From NCBI GenBank assembly GCA_027186245.1, contig CP114495.1, forward strand, positions 7,618,501-7,682,500: a DNA stretch of 64,000 bases, given 5' to 3'. The DNA comes from Coriaria nepalensis. Its lineage: Eukaryota; Streptophyta; Magnoliopsida; Cucurbitales; Coriariaceae. The notes under the pieces are model-generated. The model was not told where the DNA came from. It did no database searches and saw nothing but the letters and a program-made list of their open reading frames with translations. Numbering within the stretch: position 1 is the first letter of the stretch; every line of letters starts with the position of its first letter. Shown here in pieces: positions 22,806 through 32,863 of the stretch. The position numbers and the translations under genes are program-made.

Positions 22806-25800
22806 ATGGAAATAAAAGAAATTGAAGCTTTGATCAATGATGCTAATGATGAGGGTGACGCTTCCTTGCCAACTGCTGCAGAAACAGGGGTGAGTCGTAC
22901 AATGCTCGGAATCAATGCTTATCAAGGTACAGTCTCAATAAGTGGAAAGACCAGCTTGAATTTTGGATCAATCAGTGTTAATGGTCCTCTCTATTTCCAA
23001 AACCCTGGGACCGATCATGGAATAGGGGGAAAAACAAGTCCTCGGCAGAAAGTGCCTCCAACTATCAAGGGTTATGAATCTTTCAAATCAAGAAAACAGA
23101 AGATGGATGATGTTATGAAAGCAATGGTTGACCCTGATATCCACATGATTGGAGTTCACGGAATGCCTGGCATTGGTAAGACAATGTTCGCAAGAAAAGC
23201 TATGGAACAAGTAATGAACGACAAGTTATTTGATGACGTCGTTATGGTAAATGTGAGCCAAAATCAAGACTTTGGAAACATCCAAGCACAGATTGCTGAC
23301 ATGTTGGATTTGAAATTCACTGAGGAAAGTCTGGAGGGAAGAGCAGGTAAGCTATGTAAGAGATTGGATGGTAAGAAGATCCTCCTTATTCTAGATGATT
23401 TATGGGATGAGCTGGATATGGAAAAAGTTGGAATACCATCTACAGGACATCAAAGTGGATTTAAGATTCTTATTACAAGTCGATTCATTGATGTGCTATC
23501 GAACAAAATGAACACTGACAAGAAAATTGAGATTGGACTTTTGTCGGAAGATGAATCTTCAAGGTTTTTCAAGAAGATAGTAGGTCATGAATCAATCAGA
23601 GCTGGTAATTTAGAAGAAATAGCAGACAAAGTGGTGCAGGAGTGTGCTCAATTGCCCATGGTGCTCGTTGTAGTTGCAAAGATGTTGAAGGATAAAGAGG
23701 AGGCCATTTGGAACAATACATGGGAAGTATTAAGAAATCCTGGAGAAGAGGATATTCCAAAAGATTACCAAAAAGTATATAAATCCATAAGAATGAGTTA
23801 TGATTTTTTAGAGGAAAAAGCTCAGTCGTTGTTTTTGCTTTGTAGTATGTATCCAAAAGGTTATGACATTGATATGGAAGAGTTGTTCAGGTATGATGAA
23901 GGATTGCGTGTCCCACATTCAAAAAGTACTTTGGCTAGGGGAAGAGACAGAGTAGTTGCATTCATTGATGCTCTTAAAAGTGCTAGTTTGCTATTGGAAT
24001 CAGACCTGTGGAATCGTTTAAGATCATCAACCAATTGTCGTTGTGTGAAAATGCATGACGTAATTCGGGATGTTTCCATACGTATTGCATCCAAAGATAA
24101 AGGAAGGCATTTACTGAGTTATGGGCATGGATTGAGGGAGTGGCCTGCCAGGGACACTAATGGGTGTTATACTGCTGTTTTTATGGATTGCGGAAATTTT
24201 ATTAAGGTCCTACCCAAAGAGTTGATGCTTCCAAGCCTCGAGATCTTACTCCTGAGAAAAGCCTTCTCTAATATTAAAGTTCCAGATACTTTCCTTGAAG
24301 GGATGAAAGAGCTCAAAGTTTTGCACCTAGAGAATATGTGTATTTCATCGCGGACAAGATCGTTCAGTTCCTTGAAAATGCTTCGAACATTAGGTCTACA
24401 TAAGTGCAAGTTGGAGGATGTAGGCGTAGTCAAAGAGCTAGAGAGTCTCGAAATCCTCAGCTTTAAGGGATCTGGCATCAAAGAGTTATCTAGTGTTTTA
24501 AGCCAGTTGACGCAGCTCAAGATGTTAGACTTGACAGATTGCTCTCAGCTCAAGGAGATTCCGCCTAACTTGATTTCAAGTTTGTCAAATCTAGAAGAGT
24601 TGTATATGGAAAACAGTTTTGTTGGATGGGAGGGGGAAGGGATTAATAGTGAAAGAAAGAAGGCCAGTCTTTCCGAGCTCAAGCATTTACCACTAACAGC
24701 TCTATATATATGTATCCCAGATGCAAATATTTTGCCAAAATATTTGCTTTCAGGAAAGTTAAAAAAATGTAGAATTGTTATAGGGAGGAAATGGTCCTCG
24801 AGCAAATCTACAAATAGGGCTCAAAGAGCACTCGAAGTGAAGGCGAATTCAAGCATGCTTTTGAAAGATGGGATTATGCTTCAAGCAAAGAAATCTGAAG
24901 AGCTGTGGTTAACAGAAATGGTGGCTTTAAAGAACTTTCTTTCTGAACTAGGCTGTAGTACAAGTTTAAGAAAGCTCTATATTGAAAATTGTGAAGCAGC
25001 AATCAATAGCGTTGTAACACCTTCTTCTTCCCAAGAGAGGTTACGACCACTATTTGATGAACAGGTATGCTCAAATAACTGGTCTTTCTTGGCAAAAAAA
25101 AGTCTTCTAATTTTGTAGGCATTTTGAGAGAATCTAATATCACGAAGTTCCATTTGATGTTGATTTAACTTGTATGAAATTTTATAGGTTGCCTTACCTA
25201 GCTTGGAGATGCTGGAAATTCTGAAAACAAATAAGTTTGAGATCTTATTGCATAAACAACAGCTCCCCGGTTCATTCTCGATGCTTCGGAAAATAAAAAT
25301 TATTGGCTGCAACAACCTTAAGAGGGTGTTCCCTTCACCTACATTGAGAGTGCTTCAGAACCTAGAGGTATTGGTGATCAAAAAGTGTGAGTTACTAGAA
25401 GAGATAATCGACCCTTTTGGACCTAGAGAAAAAGCTGGTGATGTTATAATCACTGGATTGAAATGTCTAGATTTGGAGAATCTACCAAATTTAAAGAATC
25501 TGTGGAGAAAGGAAGAAGGATTGGAGGCAACGACTATACACATTGTGTTTCCTAAATTAACATATTTGGGTCTTAAAGGGTTGCCATGTCTTGAAGCTTT
25601 TTGTGCAGGAATACACACTTCGGAATGGCCATCATTAGAGGAGCTGGTTGTGGTTTGTTGTGGCAAATTAAATAGTTTTGGTTCAGAAATCTCAAGAGGT
25701 CTATCAAGTGAGAAGGAGTATCTTGACATTGAAAACGGTTTACCTCTTTTTTTGATGAAAAAGGTAAGGATTCAAGCACATTACTTGTTTCTGTGATATG

Positions 25801-28172
25801 AATGGACAGGTGTCCAATCGATTCTATGAAACTTTCTTACATCATTATTCTCTTATATCATTTTTTCAGGTTGCTTTTCCTGGCTTAAGACATTTGACTG
25901 TGAACTGTGATGTAATCATTAAGGATTTAGAGCGGGGTCGTTTTTCAAAGGAGTGGTTTCCTAGACTTAGAGTTTTTAAGTTGGAGGGTTCTTCTGATGA
26001 TTATAATCCTATAACAACTCGTCCGTCTACAATTTTCAAAAACATCCCCACTACTATTGAGTCTCTTGAGGTGCGGAGTGCCTTTTTCCAAGACGTGTGG
26101 ACGCTTGAAGAACTCACTATTATTGGTGATCAAAATAATCGAGGTGAGATATTTCCACAACTTGAAGCATTGAGGTTGTATGACTTGCCAAAGTTAGCGC
26201 ATCTATATAAAGACAACTCCCACGAGATGACAGGGTTTCAAAAAATGAGATCTCTTTACGTTGAGAAATGCGGAATATTGAATGCCTTACTGCCATCTTC
26301 GGGATCGTTCAAGAACCTCCAGTTTCTGACCCTAACTGAATGCAATGACTTGACATACTTACTCAGTTCCTCAACCGCTAAAAGCCTAGTGAAATTGCAA
26401 GAAATGAATGTATCCAAATGTGGAAAGCTCAAGACCTTAGTGTGTGTAGAGGAAGAAGAAAAAGAAGAAAAGAAGATTGTGTGGATGGGCCAATTGCAGA
26501 TTATGAGCCTTGATAACTTACCGAACCTCACAAGCTTGCATTCGGAAAATTGCATTGTTTGGTTCACAAGCTTGGAAGTGATTAATATGAAAGAGTGCAA
26601 TGAGTTGACATACTTATTCAGTTCGTCAACAGCCGAAAGCCTAGTGAAACTGGAAGTAATGAATGTATCCAAATGTGAAAAGATCACAACATTAGTAGGT
26701 GCGGAGGAAGAAGAAAAAGAAGAAAAAAAAATTGTGTGGATCACCCCATTGGAGGTTATGAACCTTGATAACTTACCGAAGCTCAGAAATTTTGATTCAG
26801 AAAATTGCGCCATTCATTTCCTAAGGCTGCGAGTAATTAATGTGGATGAGTGCAATGAGTTGACATACTTTTTCAGTTCTTCAACAGGTAAAAGCCTTAT
26901 GCATTTGGGAGTAACTAATGTATCTGAATGCAAAAATATGAAAACCTCAGTACTTGCAAAGGAAGACGAGACTGTACCGATCCGTCTATCTCAAGCTATG
27001 AACCTCGCTAATATACCGAATCTCACAAGCTTGCATTTGGAAAACTGCCAATGTCTGCATACGTACGTTACTGGATTACCATACCTCACAGGCTTGCGTT
27101 TGGAAAAATGCCAATGTCAATATATTTATGTTACTTCTTTACCAATCCTCACAAGCTTGCATTTGGAAAACTGCCAATGTCAATATATGTTCCTTACTCA
27201 TTTACCAAACCTCACAAGCTTGCAATTGGAAAACTGTCAATGTCAGAATATGGACCTTGCTAATTTACAAAACCTCACAAGCTTGCATTTGGAAAACTGC
27301 CAATGTCAGAATATGGACATTTCTGATTTACCAAACCTTACAAGCTTGCATTTGGAAAACTGCTATTGTCACCAAATGATCCTTACTGAAGTACCAAGCT
27401 TGCACGGGGAAGAACCGGTGATGCAGGTGAAAATATATTTTACTTGATTGCTCATAGTATATTTTTATCCCTAATGAAAATGTAGGCTTAAAGAACTTTG
27501 AAGAATCTCATTCCATGTTTCTAGTAAGCACAAGAGACGAGCATAATTACATGTTTTCATTAACCGTGGTTTTACAATCTATGTTGTTGATTAATTATCT
27601 AGGACTTGCAAGAAGACCAATCTGATCTTGCTGAGGAATTGCAAGAAGACCAACCGGATCTTACTGAGGATGAAGCCGGAAGTAAGCTTCTTCCAATCAT
27701 GGTTAAATTGCAAGGTAATATAATCCTCCTTTTTTCGGAACTTTTGCAAATGTCTGGTATATGCCAAAATACTATTTATTTGAGAACATTTGCAACAGTT
27801 TTTAATGGCAATTGTATGTGAATCATTACTTTGTTAATTTCTCATGCATATTATATCCTACATTCTTAATTGTTTCATTTTTTTTATATTTTTTTTCAGC
27901 TTCTATTTCAGTATTTCTTTCTTTGACTTTTCATGATATTTTCCTGGATCATGAACAGGTGTTTTATCATCTTGTGAAGCTGGATTTAGGAAGGTAATCA
28001 TTTCTCCTTATCTTTCAACCCAGAATTTGTAAATGAGAGTAATGATGAGATATATTACCTTACACATTAATCATACTGTCCAGCCATTTTTGAAAATCTT
28101 CAGATTGTGGAATGTCTACAAGTTTGCGTTCCCTTTGGTTCAATTCCAGAAGATGAGAGCGCAAGGCTTTGA
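22806..28172 (+). CDS. NB-ARC-LRR disease resistance protein, coiled coil lacking
   Basis: Intracellular immune receptor of the non-TIR RPS2/RPS5-like group (family knowledge). Exons: 22806-25064, 25188-25763, 25870-27426, 27603-27714, 27959-27993, 28104-28172; 1535 aa. NB-ARC: P-loop GMPGIGKT at 119-126, kinase-2 KILLILDDLWDELD near 191-204, RNBS-B GFKILITSR near 218-226, a degenerate GLPL (CAQLPMVL near 280-287), RNBS-D FLLCSMYP near 343-350 and MHD at 416-418 (KMHDVIRD). LRRs follow to about 1460. Two LRR exons start with V-A-(L/F)-P. The tail is acidic (LQEDQSDLAEE/LQEDQPDLTED). The first ~115 residues do not resemble a CC domain, and an in-frame stop lies at 22779. Either the gene is N-terminally truncated or an upstream exon exists, since TCTTAG|TTACAC at 22780 could be an acceptor. 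The first ATG in frame is 22806. Confidence 0.88.
26338..27010 (+). repeat. Three 255-bp coding repeats (85-aa LRR module)
   Basis: The block starting (E)CN(D/E)LTY(L/F)(L/F)SSST recurs at 26338, 26593 and 26848, exactly 255 nt apart, so the frame is kept. Each holds a VxKLxxMNVSxCxK segment; the first two also carry an acidic-basic EEEEKEEKKIVW tract. Copies 1 and 2 are closest; copy 3 has diverged and lost the EEKEE tract. It is an internal amplification of an LRR module in the NB-LRR gene. Confidence 0.85.
27022..27400 (+). repeat. 63-bp minisatellite encoding 21-aa LRRs
   Basis: Units start at 27022, 27085, 27148, 27211, 27274 and 27337, each 63 nt, plus a partial seventh. The consensus peptide is LTSLHLENCQCQxMxLxxLPN, a short LRR with a conserved cysteine pair. 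Copies are nearly identical over the CACAAGCTTGCATTTGGAAA core and vary in the segment after the cysteines. The frame stays open throughout, which suggests recent expansion under coding constraint. Confidence 0.9.
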
Positions 28173-28780
28173 TTAAATATGTACAAGTCTTTAGGCGTGA
28201 TCAACGGATCGGTTCAAATGTTTGTGTTCTTGTTGACGGCAGATTTGAGGAGAGTGACGATGTTACATATTCTTCCTTCTCTTTTTAACAGTTGTCAAGG
28301 ATATCTACTGTTTGCACTCTGGAGTATTGGAATTTAAATTATTAGAGTTCAAATTATCTATTCTACATGAAATGAATTCGACTTTACATACAATTACGTA
28401 AGTTTCCCTTATATCAGTAGTGGGAATCACCAAAATATTGATTTTGTAAGCTATTTGAACTTTACCATTAAAGGAGGTGTCTCAAATTCTACTCCAGGAC
28501 TACTTGTTGCTTTTTTTAGGAAGATTCGAGACATACAGTTGAAGGCATTTTCTGGCATCAACACCAAGCTTGTTCATTTCCATCTGATAAGTAATGGTGA
28601 GTTTGAGAGACGACATAAAGTGGGGAGGGGGAAAGAAAGTAAAGAAGAAATAGAGGGAAAGTGGGTCTAGAGACTAGAGAGGGAGTAGTGAACCTAGTTA
28701 TAATCACATTAATGTTCTATCCAAGGGCATATGAAGTATGAGAGTCATAGAAAAGAGGGTTTGAGGACTGATATGAGATC
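28173..28780 (+). other. 3' UTR and flank of the NB-LRR gene
   Basis: Follows the stop codon at 28172. The ORF at 28455-28670 has no domain and no family resemblance; it is not called a gene. GA-rich sequence at 28620-28680 is low complexity. Confidence 0.4.
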
Positions 28781-28783
28781 TTG

Positions 28784-28870
28784 GATCTGCACCTCCAATA
28801 ACTGTTGTTTTAAGTGGATACACAAAATACCCTAATAATACCGTTCCAACGGTTATTGAGGATGCAGATC
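28784..28870. repeat. Short hairpin, MITE-like
   Basis: The arm at 28784-28807 (GATCTGCACCTCCAATAAC...) pairs with 28847-28870 (...GGTTATTGAGGATGCAGATC) with few mismatches around a loop of about 39 bases. Pairing continues weakly outward. This fits a very small MITE or the tip of a larger decayed inverted repeat. Confidence 0.5.
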
Positions 28871-28959
28871 AAAACTCTTAGATTATACCCGCCCAACCAC
28901 CCCAAAAATACCGAGAATAGACATTAAATAAGATGAGCACTCGATTTCGTTAACTAGAT

Positions 28960-29930
28960 TATACGTAAAGCCATCAACCACCCTAGGAATTTTGACACTT
29001 TGAGTTATCCTAAGGGCAAGCTTTAGATTGCCAATGAGGTTGAGAGTATTTGATTGCTCCCATGTCCCATTCTTGGTGTTCTTGCGCCATGAAATGACAC
29101 TTCGAAACCACTTTCTATTACGAGGGGCTAAGCATTGAGCTCTTCCATGTTGGAAATCATCATAAGGGATTCTTTGAGTAGCATTAAATCAACCATACAT
29201 GTATTCGAGATTTATATGTTTAATGGAAAAAGTGAAATACACCTTTAATTTCCTCATGATCCCTTAGTACAACTCTACTCATGTTGAGTATGGGTTTTTT
29301 CTTTAAGCTCCACCTAAGTTATGGCGAAGGTAGAGGACCAAATATTAATCTTCTACTTTTGAGCACACAAGACTCCATCGATAAAGTATACAAGAGCAAT
29401 CTTGACAATGTCATCATCTTTATTACTCCATTTATTACTTTTGAATCTTTATGCTAATTCAAATAGCTTGTCCACCAATATACTTCTTAAACATTCGGTC
29501 ATCTTTTGTTAATTGGTAGGCCATCGAGTCAGATGGATAATTATGATACTTCAACCCCGTCACTAGAGCTCATTCCGTTAGACTTAATCGCATTGGTTTC
29601 CATTGGACAATAAACTACAGCTTATTCTTTTTCATGCACTTAGCTCGTCGAACAATGAAATAATTAATAACTTTGTCGTAGTTCTTTAGAGAGACATTCA
29701 CTGAAAGGAAGTATTCCAAGCAGGTACTCTTAAACATCTCAAACTGTCGTGTGGTGAGATTTTTCTTGATATCATCAATAACCACTTCCTGCTTAGTTAT
29801 TATAGAAATGTGGGCGTTGTATAAATCATCTTCTTGGGGGATGGGTCTAAGTTCACTATGGAATGCAACTTTTTTATCTTGAAATGAACAAAACATCGAT
29901 CCAAAATAAAGATTACTATAGACAATCAAT
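28960..29930 (-). pseudogene. DUF1985-type transposon protein remnant
   Basis: On the minus strand from 29929: LTTRQFEMFKSTCLEYFL near the start, then (frames changing) GLKYHNYPSDSMAY, and WSNKDDDIVKIALVYFIDGVLCAQK. These match the order of conserved blocks in the plant DUF1985 domain, which is found with Ulp1-like peptidases in Mutator-like and other plant transposons. Several stops and shifts show decay. No Ulp1 catalytic region was recognised. Confidence 0.55.
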
Positions 29931-29979
29931 TATTAGTAATATATGTATATAAAGTTATAAACACATATAAATAGACAAA

Positions 29980-30420
29980 GATGTTTGAAATTTAAACTAC
30001 ACTATTAATGTGCGATAGCTCAACAGTTTTAGTATTTTAAACCCATCGGGCATTAAGTATTGAAAATAAAGACTTTTAAGTCTCTAATCTCCTAATCTTG
30101 ATGCTCGATAGATCTTGATTCCCCAATCTCGATACTCAATATATCTTGAACAAGACCCATTGAGCATCGAGATTAGGGGATCAGAAACTTGGAAGTCTCT
30201 ATTCTCAATATTTGATGGGCCATGAATGTATCCATCAAGAATAGAAATGAAAGATCATGGAATTGGTATTTATTCTCACGCTCGATGCCCGAGGGGCTTT
30301 GTCTTACTAATCCATCAGACATCGAGCATTAAGGTTGGAGACTTCAAAGTATCTAATCTCTCATCTCAACGCTCAATGAGTACATTCAGAGCCTAATAAG
30401 CATCGAGATCAAAGAACAAA
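29980..30420. repeat. Degenerate ATCGAG/CTCGAT repeat region
   Basis: The words GAGCATCGAGAT, ATCTCGATGCTC, GATAGATCTTGATTCC and TCTAATCTC recur in both orientations about every 40-80 bases, giving a patchy palindrome-rich region without an ORF. Related in word content to 740-962 and 63268-63484. Confidence 0.5.
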
Positions 30421-31490
30421 AATCTCAAAGTTTCTTAAATTCAAAGCTTGAGTCATCATGAACTTCATGGACATGACATTTTCTCATATATTTTTACCAA
30501 CATTTCACTCCAAATACAAATTACTCAATCAATCACACATATTTCTGTCCAAAATACACACGAAATACTAATTTTGTTTCCTCAAAAAACCTAGTTTTCA
30601 AGTGTCTAAAATTTACTTTCAATGATGAAGTTTGCTCCTTTTCGACCATTGATTCTAGCGCTAACTTAAGTTGCTCTCTATCCTTCTTGAATTTCTTCGG
30701 CGAATCATCCTTATGTCTCTTCTTCAACTCCTCAACATTGAGATTTTTTATTAAATCATTGTTGGGTCTCTGTTCGTTTTAGAATTAAAGAAGTAGATGG
30801 GGAGCTTTTCTGGTCCGAAGATGGAGATGATAAGATAAAGAAAATGAAGAACAAGATGAAGACCAAGATGAAGACCAAGATGAAGAAGAAGCCACACATG
30901 TTGAAGGTGATGAATGTGCTGCGAAAATGGAGGGAGTGAGGTGAGCCGTTCTTTTCTTTTTCATTATTTCTTTCCTTTTCTTTTCTTTTTCTTTTCTTTT
31001 TTTAATTAGTTGAAGAGTAAAAAGGTAATTGTATATTTTCTCCTAATTTTTTTAAAAAAAAATCCAAATAAGTCAAGCTAGGAGCCTTTTTTGCAACAAA
31101 ACTTTTATTAAATCTCTTTTTTAATATAATTTTATTTTGGACTAATTTCACAAGTACTCTCTATAAAATAAGACAAACATCCAAATTAGTTGAGATGTTG
31201 GAAGTTTTGTTTTTTGTTTTTTTTTTCCAATACGTGACGATATTGTTAACAAGAATTACATATATGTTTTCACATTGTACATGACATTGAGTAAACAATG
31301 TGATTACTACTTTGAACCTCTTATACGACACCTACAACACTTTGCCAAATTTCATTCACACGACACCGAATAAACAAAGTGTTTAATTAATTGGAACCTG
31401 TCATTACACGAAACCTAAAACATTATTTATCCTCGTATGAATTGTTCAGGCCGTCGAGTCATCCTTAGATAGATCGAAAGGAAGAAGAGA
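30421..31490. other. Intergenic with simple repeats
   Basis: At 30830-30895 a purine-rich repeat is built on AAGATGAAGACC (about 12 bases). CTTTTC tracts lie at 30955-31000 and poly-A/T at 31050-31230. The minus-strand ORF at 30533-30727 is lysine-rich and not recognised. Confidence 0.4.
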
Positions 31491-31535
31491 ACATGATCAA
31501 TAGCATGCATTAGGGATGTGAATAGGATCAGAAAG

Positions 31536-31844
31536 ATGATCATGAGAGCTGTGAAGGTGGTAATAATTTGTATGGTGATGGTATCAAGTGCAGTGGAAGT
31601 CATTAATGCTTCTTCCTTTCATTCTCACTTTCACAATGAAACCCATTTTGCAAAATTAGATTCGGATTGTTTTGAGAAGTGCATTCATGAGGCATTGGCA
31701 GAATGTTCCATGACTCTCGGAATGTATTTATACATGCTTCAAGTAGTACAACCGGATCATAAACCGACTTATGCCGAAATAGATACTCAATGCTTGACTG
31801 AGTACATTCAAGAAATTTGTTTAACAGATTGTGTTCGTTCATGA
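31536..31844 (+). CDS. Small secreted cysteine-rich peptide, thionin-like or hairpinin-like
   Basis: A single-exon 102-aa protein. The N-terminus is a signal peptide (basic MIMRAVK, then VVIICMVMVSSAVEV), with cleavage likely after the NAS near 26. The mature region has six cysteines: CFEKC, AEC, QC, EIC and TDC, i.e. Cx3C early and Cx3C at the end (CLTDC), with long helical-looking spacers. Paired Cx3C motifs suggest a two-helix disulfide hairpin; plant thionin-like small secreted proteins have similar layouts. No firm family match, and the function is unknown. Two very short upstream ORFs precede it (ATG at 31493, six codons; ATG-TGA at 31516), which could lower translation. The upstream frame is closed by a stop at 31494, so ATG 31536 is the first usable start. 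Confidence 0.55.
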   Translation: MIMRAVKVVIICMVMVSSAVEVINASSFHSHFHNETHFAKLDSDCFEKCIHEALAECSMTLGMYLYMLQVVQPDHKPTYAEIDTQCLTEYIQEICLTDCVRS

Positions 31845-31849
31845 TCATG

Positions 31850-32565
31850 ATTATCTATCAATGGAATCGAAACAAGCGAGTCCTAATATTCTACGGGAAA
31901 TGTTGTATGAGTAGCCATCTTAATTGAATCTTGATTGTACAAAAGTGATTTGATCCCTTTGGCTTCTGTTTTTCCTAACTTTTATTCTTCATCAGATTCA
32001 TTAGTTCGATTAATCCGTGCTAGAGCTTTACGGAATATTGTAGTTATAAATTTTCACTCCAAATTGCTAAGTGGCATTCCAAAACAAATATCAACTTCAC
32101 ATATAACAACAATTCAAAATAGAAGTTTAAGCTTTGGGGCGGTTTTAATAAAGTTCAAAACTAAGTTTTATGAAAACGTTATGATAATTACTCTTCAATT
32201 ACAGCACATGAAATGATGAAAATATGGCTAATTTTCTTTATGAATGAGTCAAACATGACCTAAAAACAAAAATCAATTTGTTATAAGTTAAGAATTATAT
32301 ATATATTAATTGGAAGTCAGTCGAGTGTTGAGCCATTTCTCTTATATATCGAGTTCCAAGGTTGATGTTCCGAATTTGAAACTGTATTCTCAACATGTCC
32401 CTCATGCATGATATTATTTTGAGCCTATATATAGATATTTCTTATATTAGTGGCGTGAAATACTTATGACATTACGTGTGGGCCTCGCTCTGATTATATC
32501 ATATAGCAATTTGAGCTTCCAACGAAAAATTAATTGAGAATGAGTAGAGCTGCTTATCCCTTTAT
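31850..32565. other. 3' flank of the Cys-rich gene, nothing recognised
   Basis: AT-rich DNA. The ORF at 31935-32216 has no domain and biased composition; not called. Confidence 0.4.
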
Positions 32566-32568
32566 ATA

Positions 32569-32728
32569 CAGTAAGACCTCGATAAATTAATAGTCTTAAG
32601 ATTGAATAAATCTATTAATTTAGTGAAATATTAAATTATTGAGAAAAATTATCATGTTATTATCAAGTTGGAACACAAAAATTATTATTTAAGCGAGTTT
32701 GTTAATTTATTGAGGTTCTATTATACAT
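32569..32728. mobile_element. MITE with CCTCRATAAATTAA inverted ends
   Basis: The left end TAAGACCTCGATAAATTAA and right end TTAATTTATTGAGGTTCTA form imperfect terminal inverted repeats around 160 bp of AT-rich, non-coding DNA. Size, composition and ends fit a plant MITE. The target-site duplication is unclear. Confidence 0.6.
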
Positions 32729-32863
32729 AGAAATCCTAGAGCTTACATTCTTAATATGTGTGACCATATTCTCGATCGCAAATATTTCTAATAAAGATAA
32801 ATTAGTCCTTATAAGTATAAATAATTTTTTAGTACATGCGTATATTCTTGATTGCAAATATTT

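Noticed and set aside
26256..26813. 185-codon minus-strand ORF in the LRR exon
   Set aside because: Antisense shadow of the repeated LRR modules; Ser/Phe-rich and repeating with the same 255-bp period.
28455..28670. 71-codon ORF downstream of the NB-LRR gene
   Set aside because: Ends in GA-rich low-complexity sequence and lies in the probable 3' flank; no protein features.
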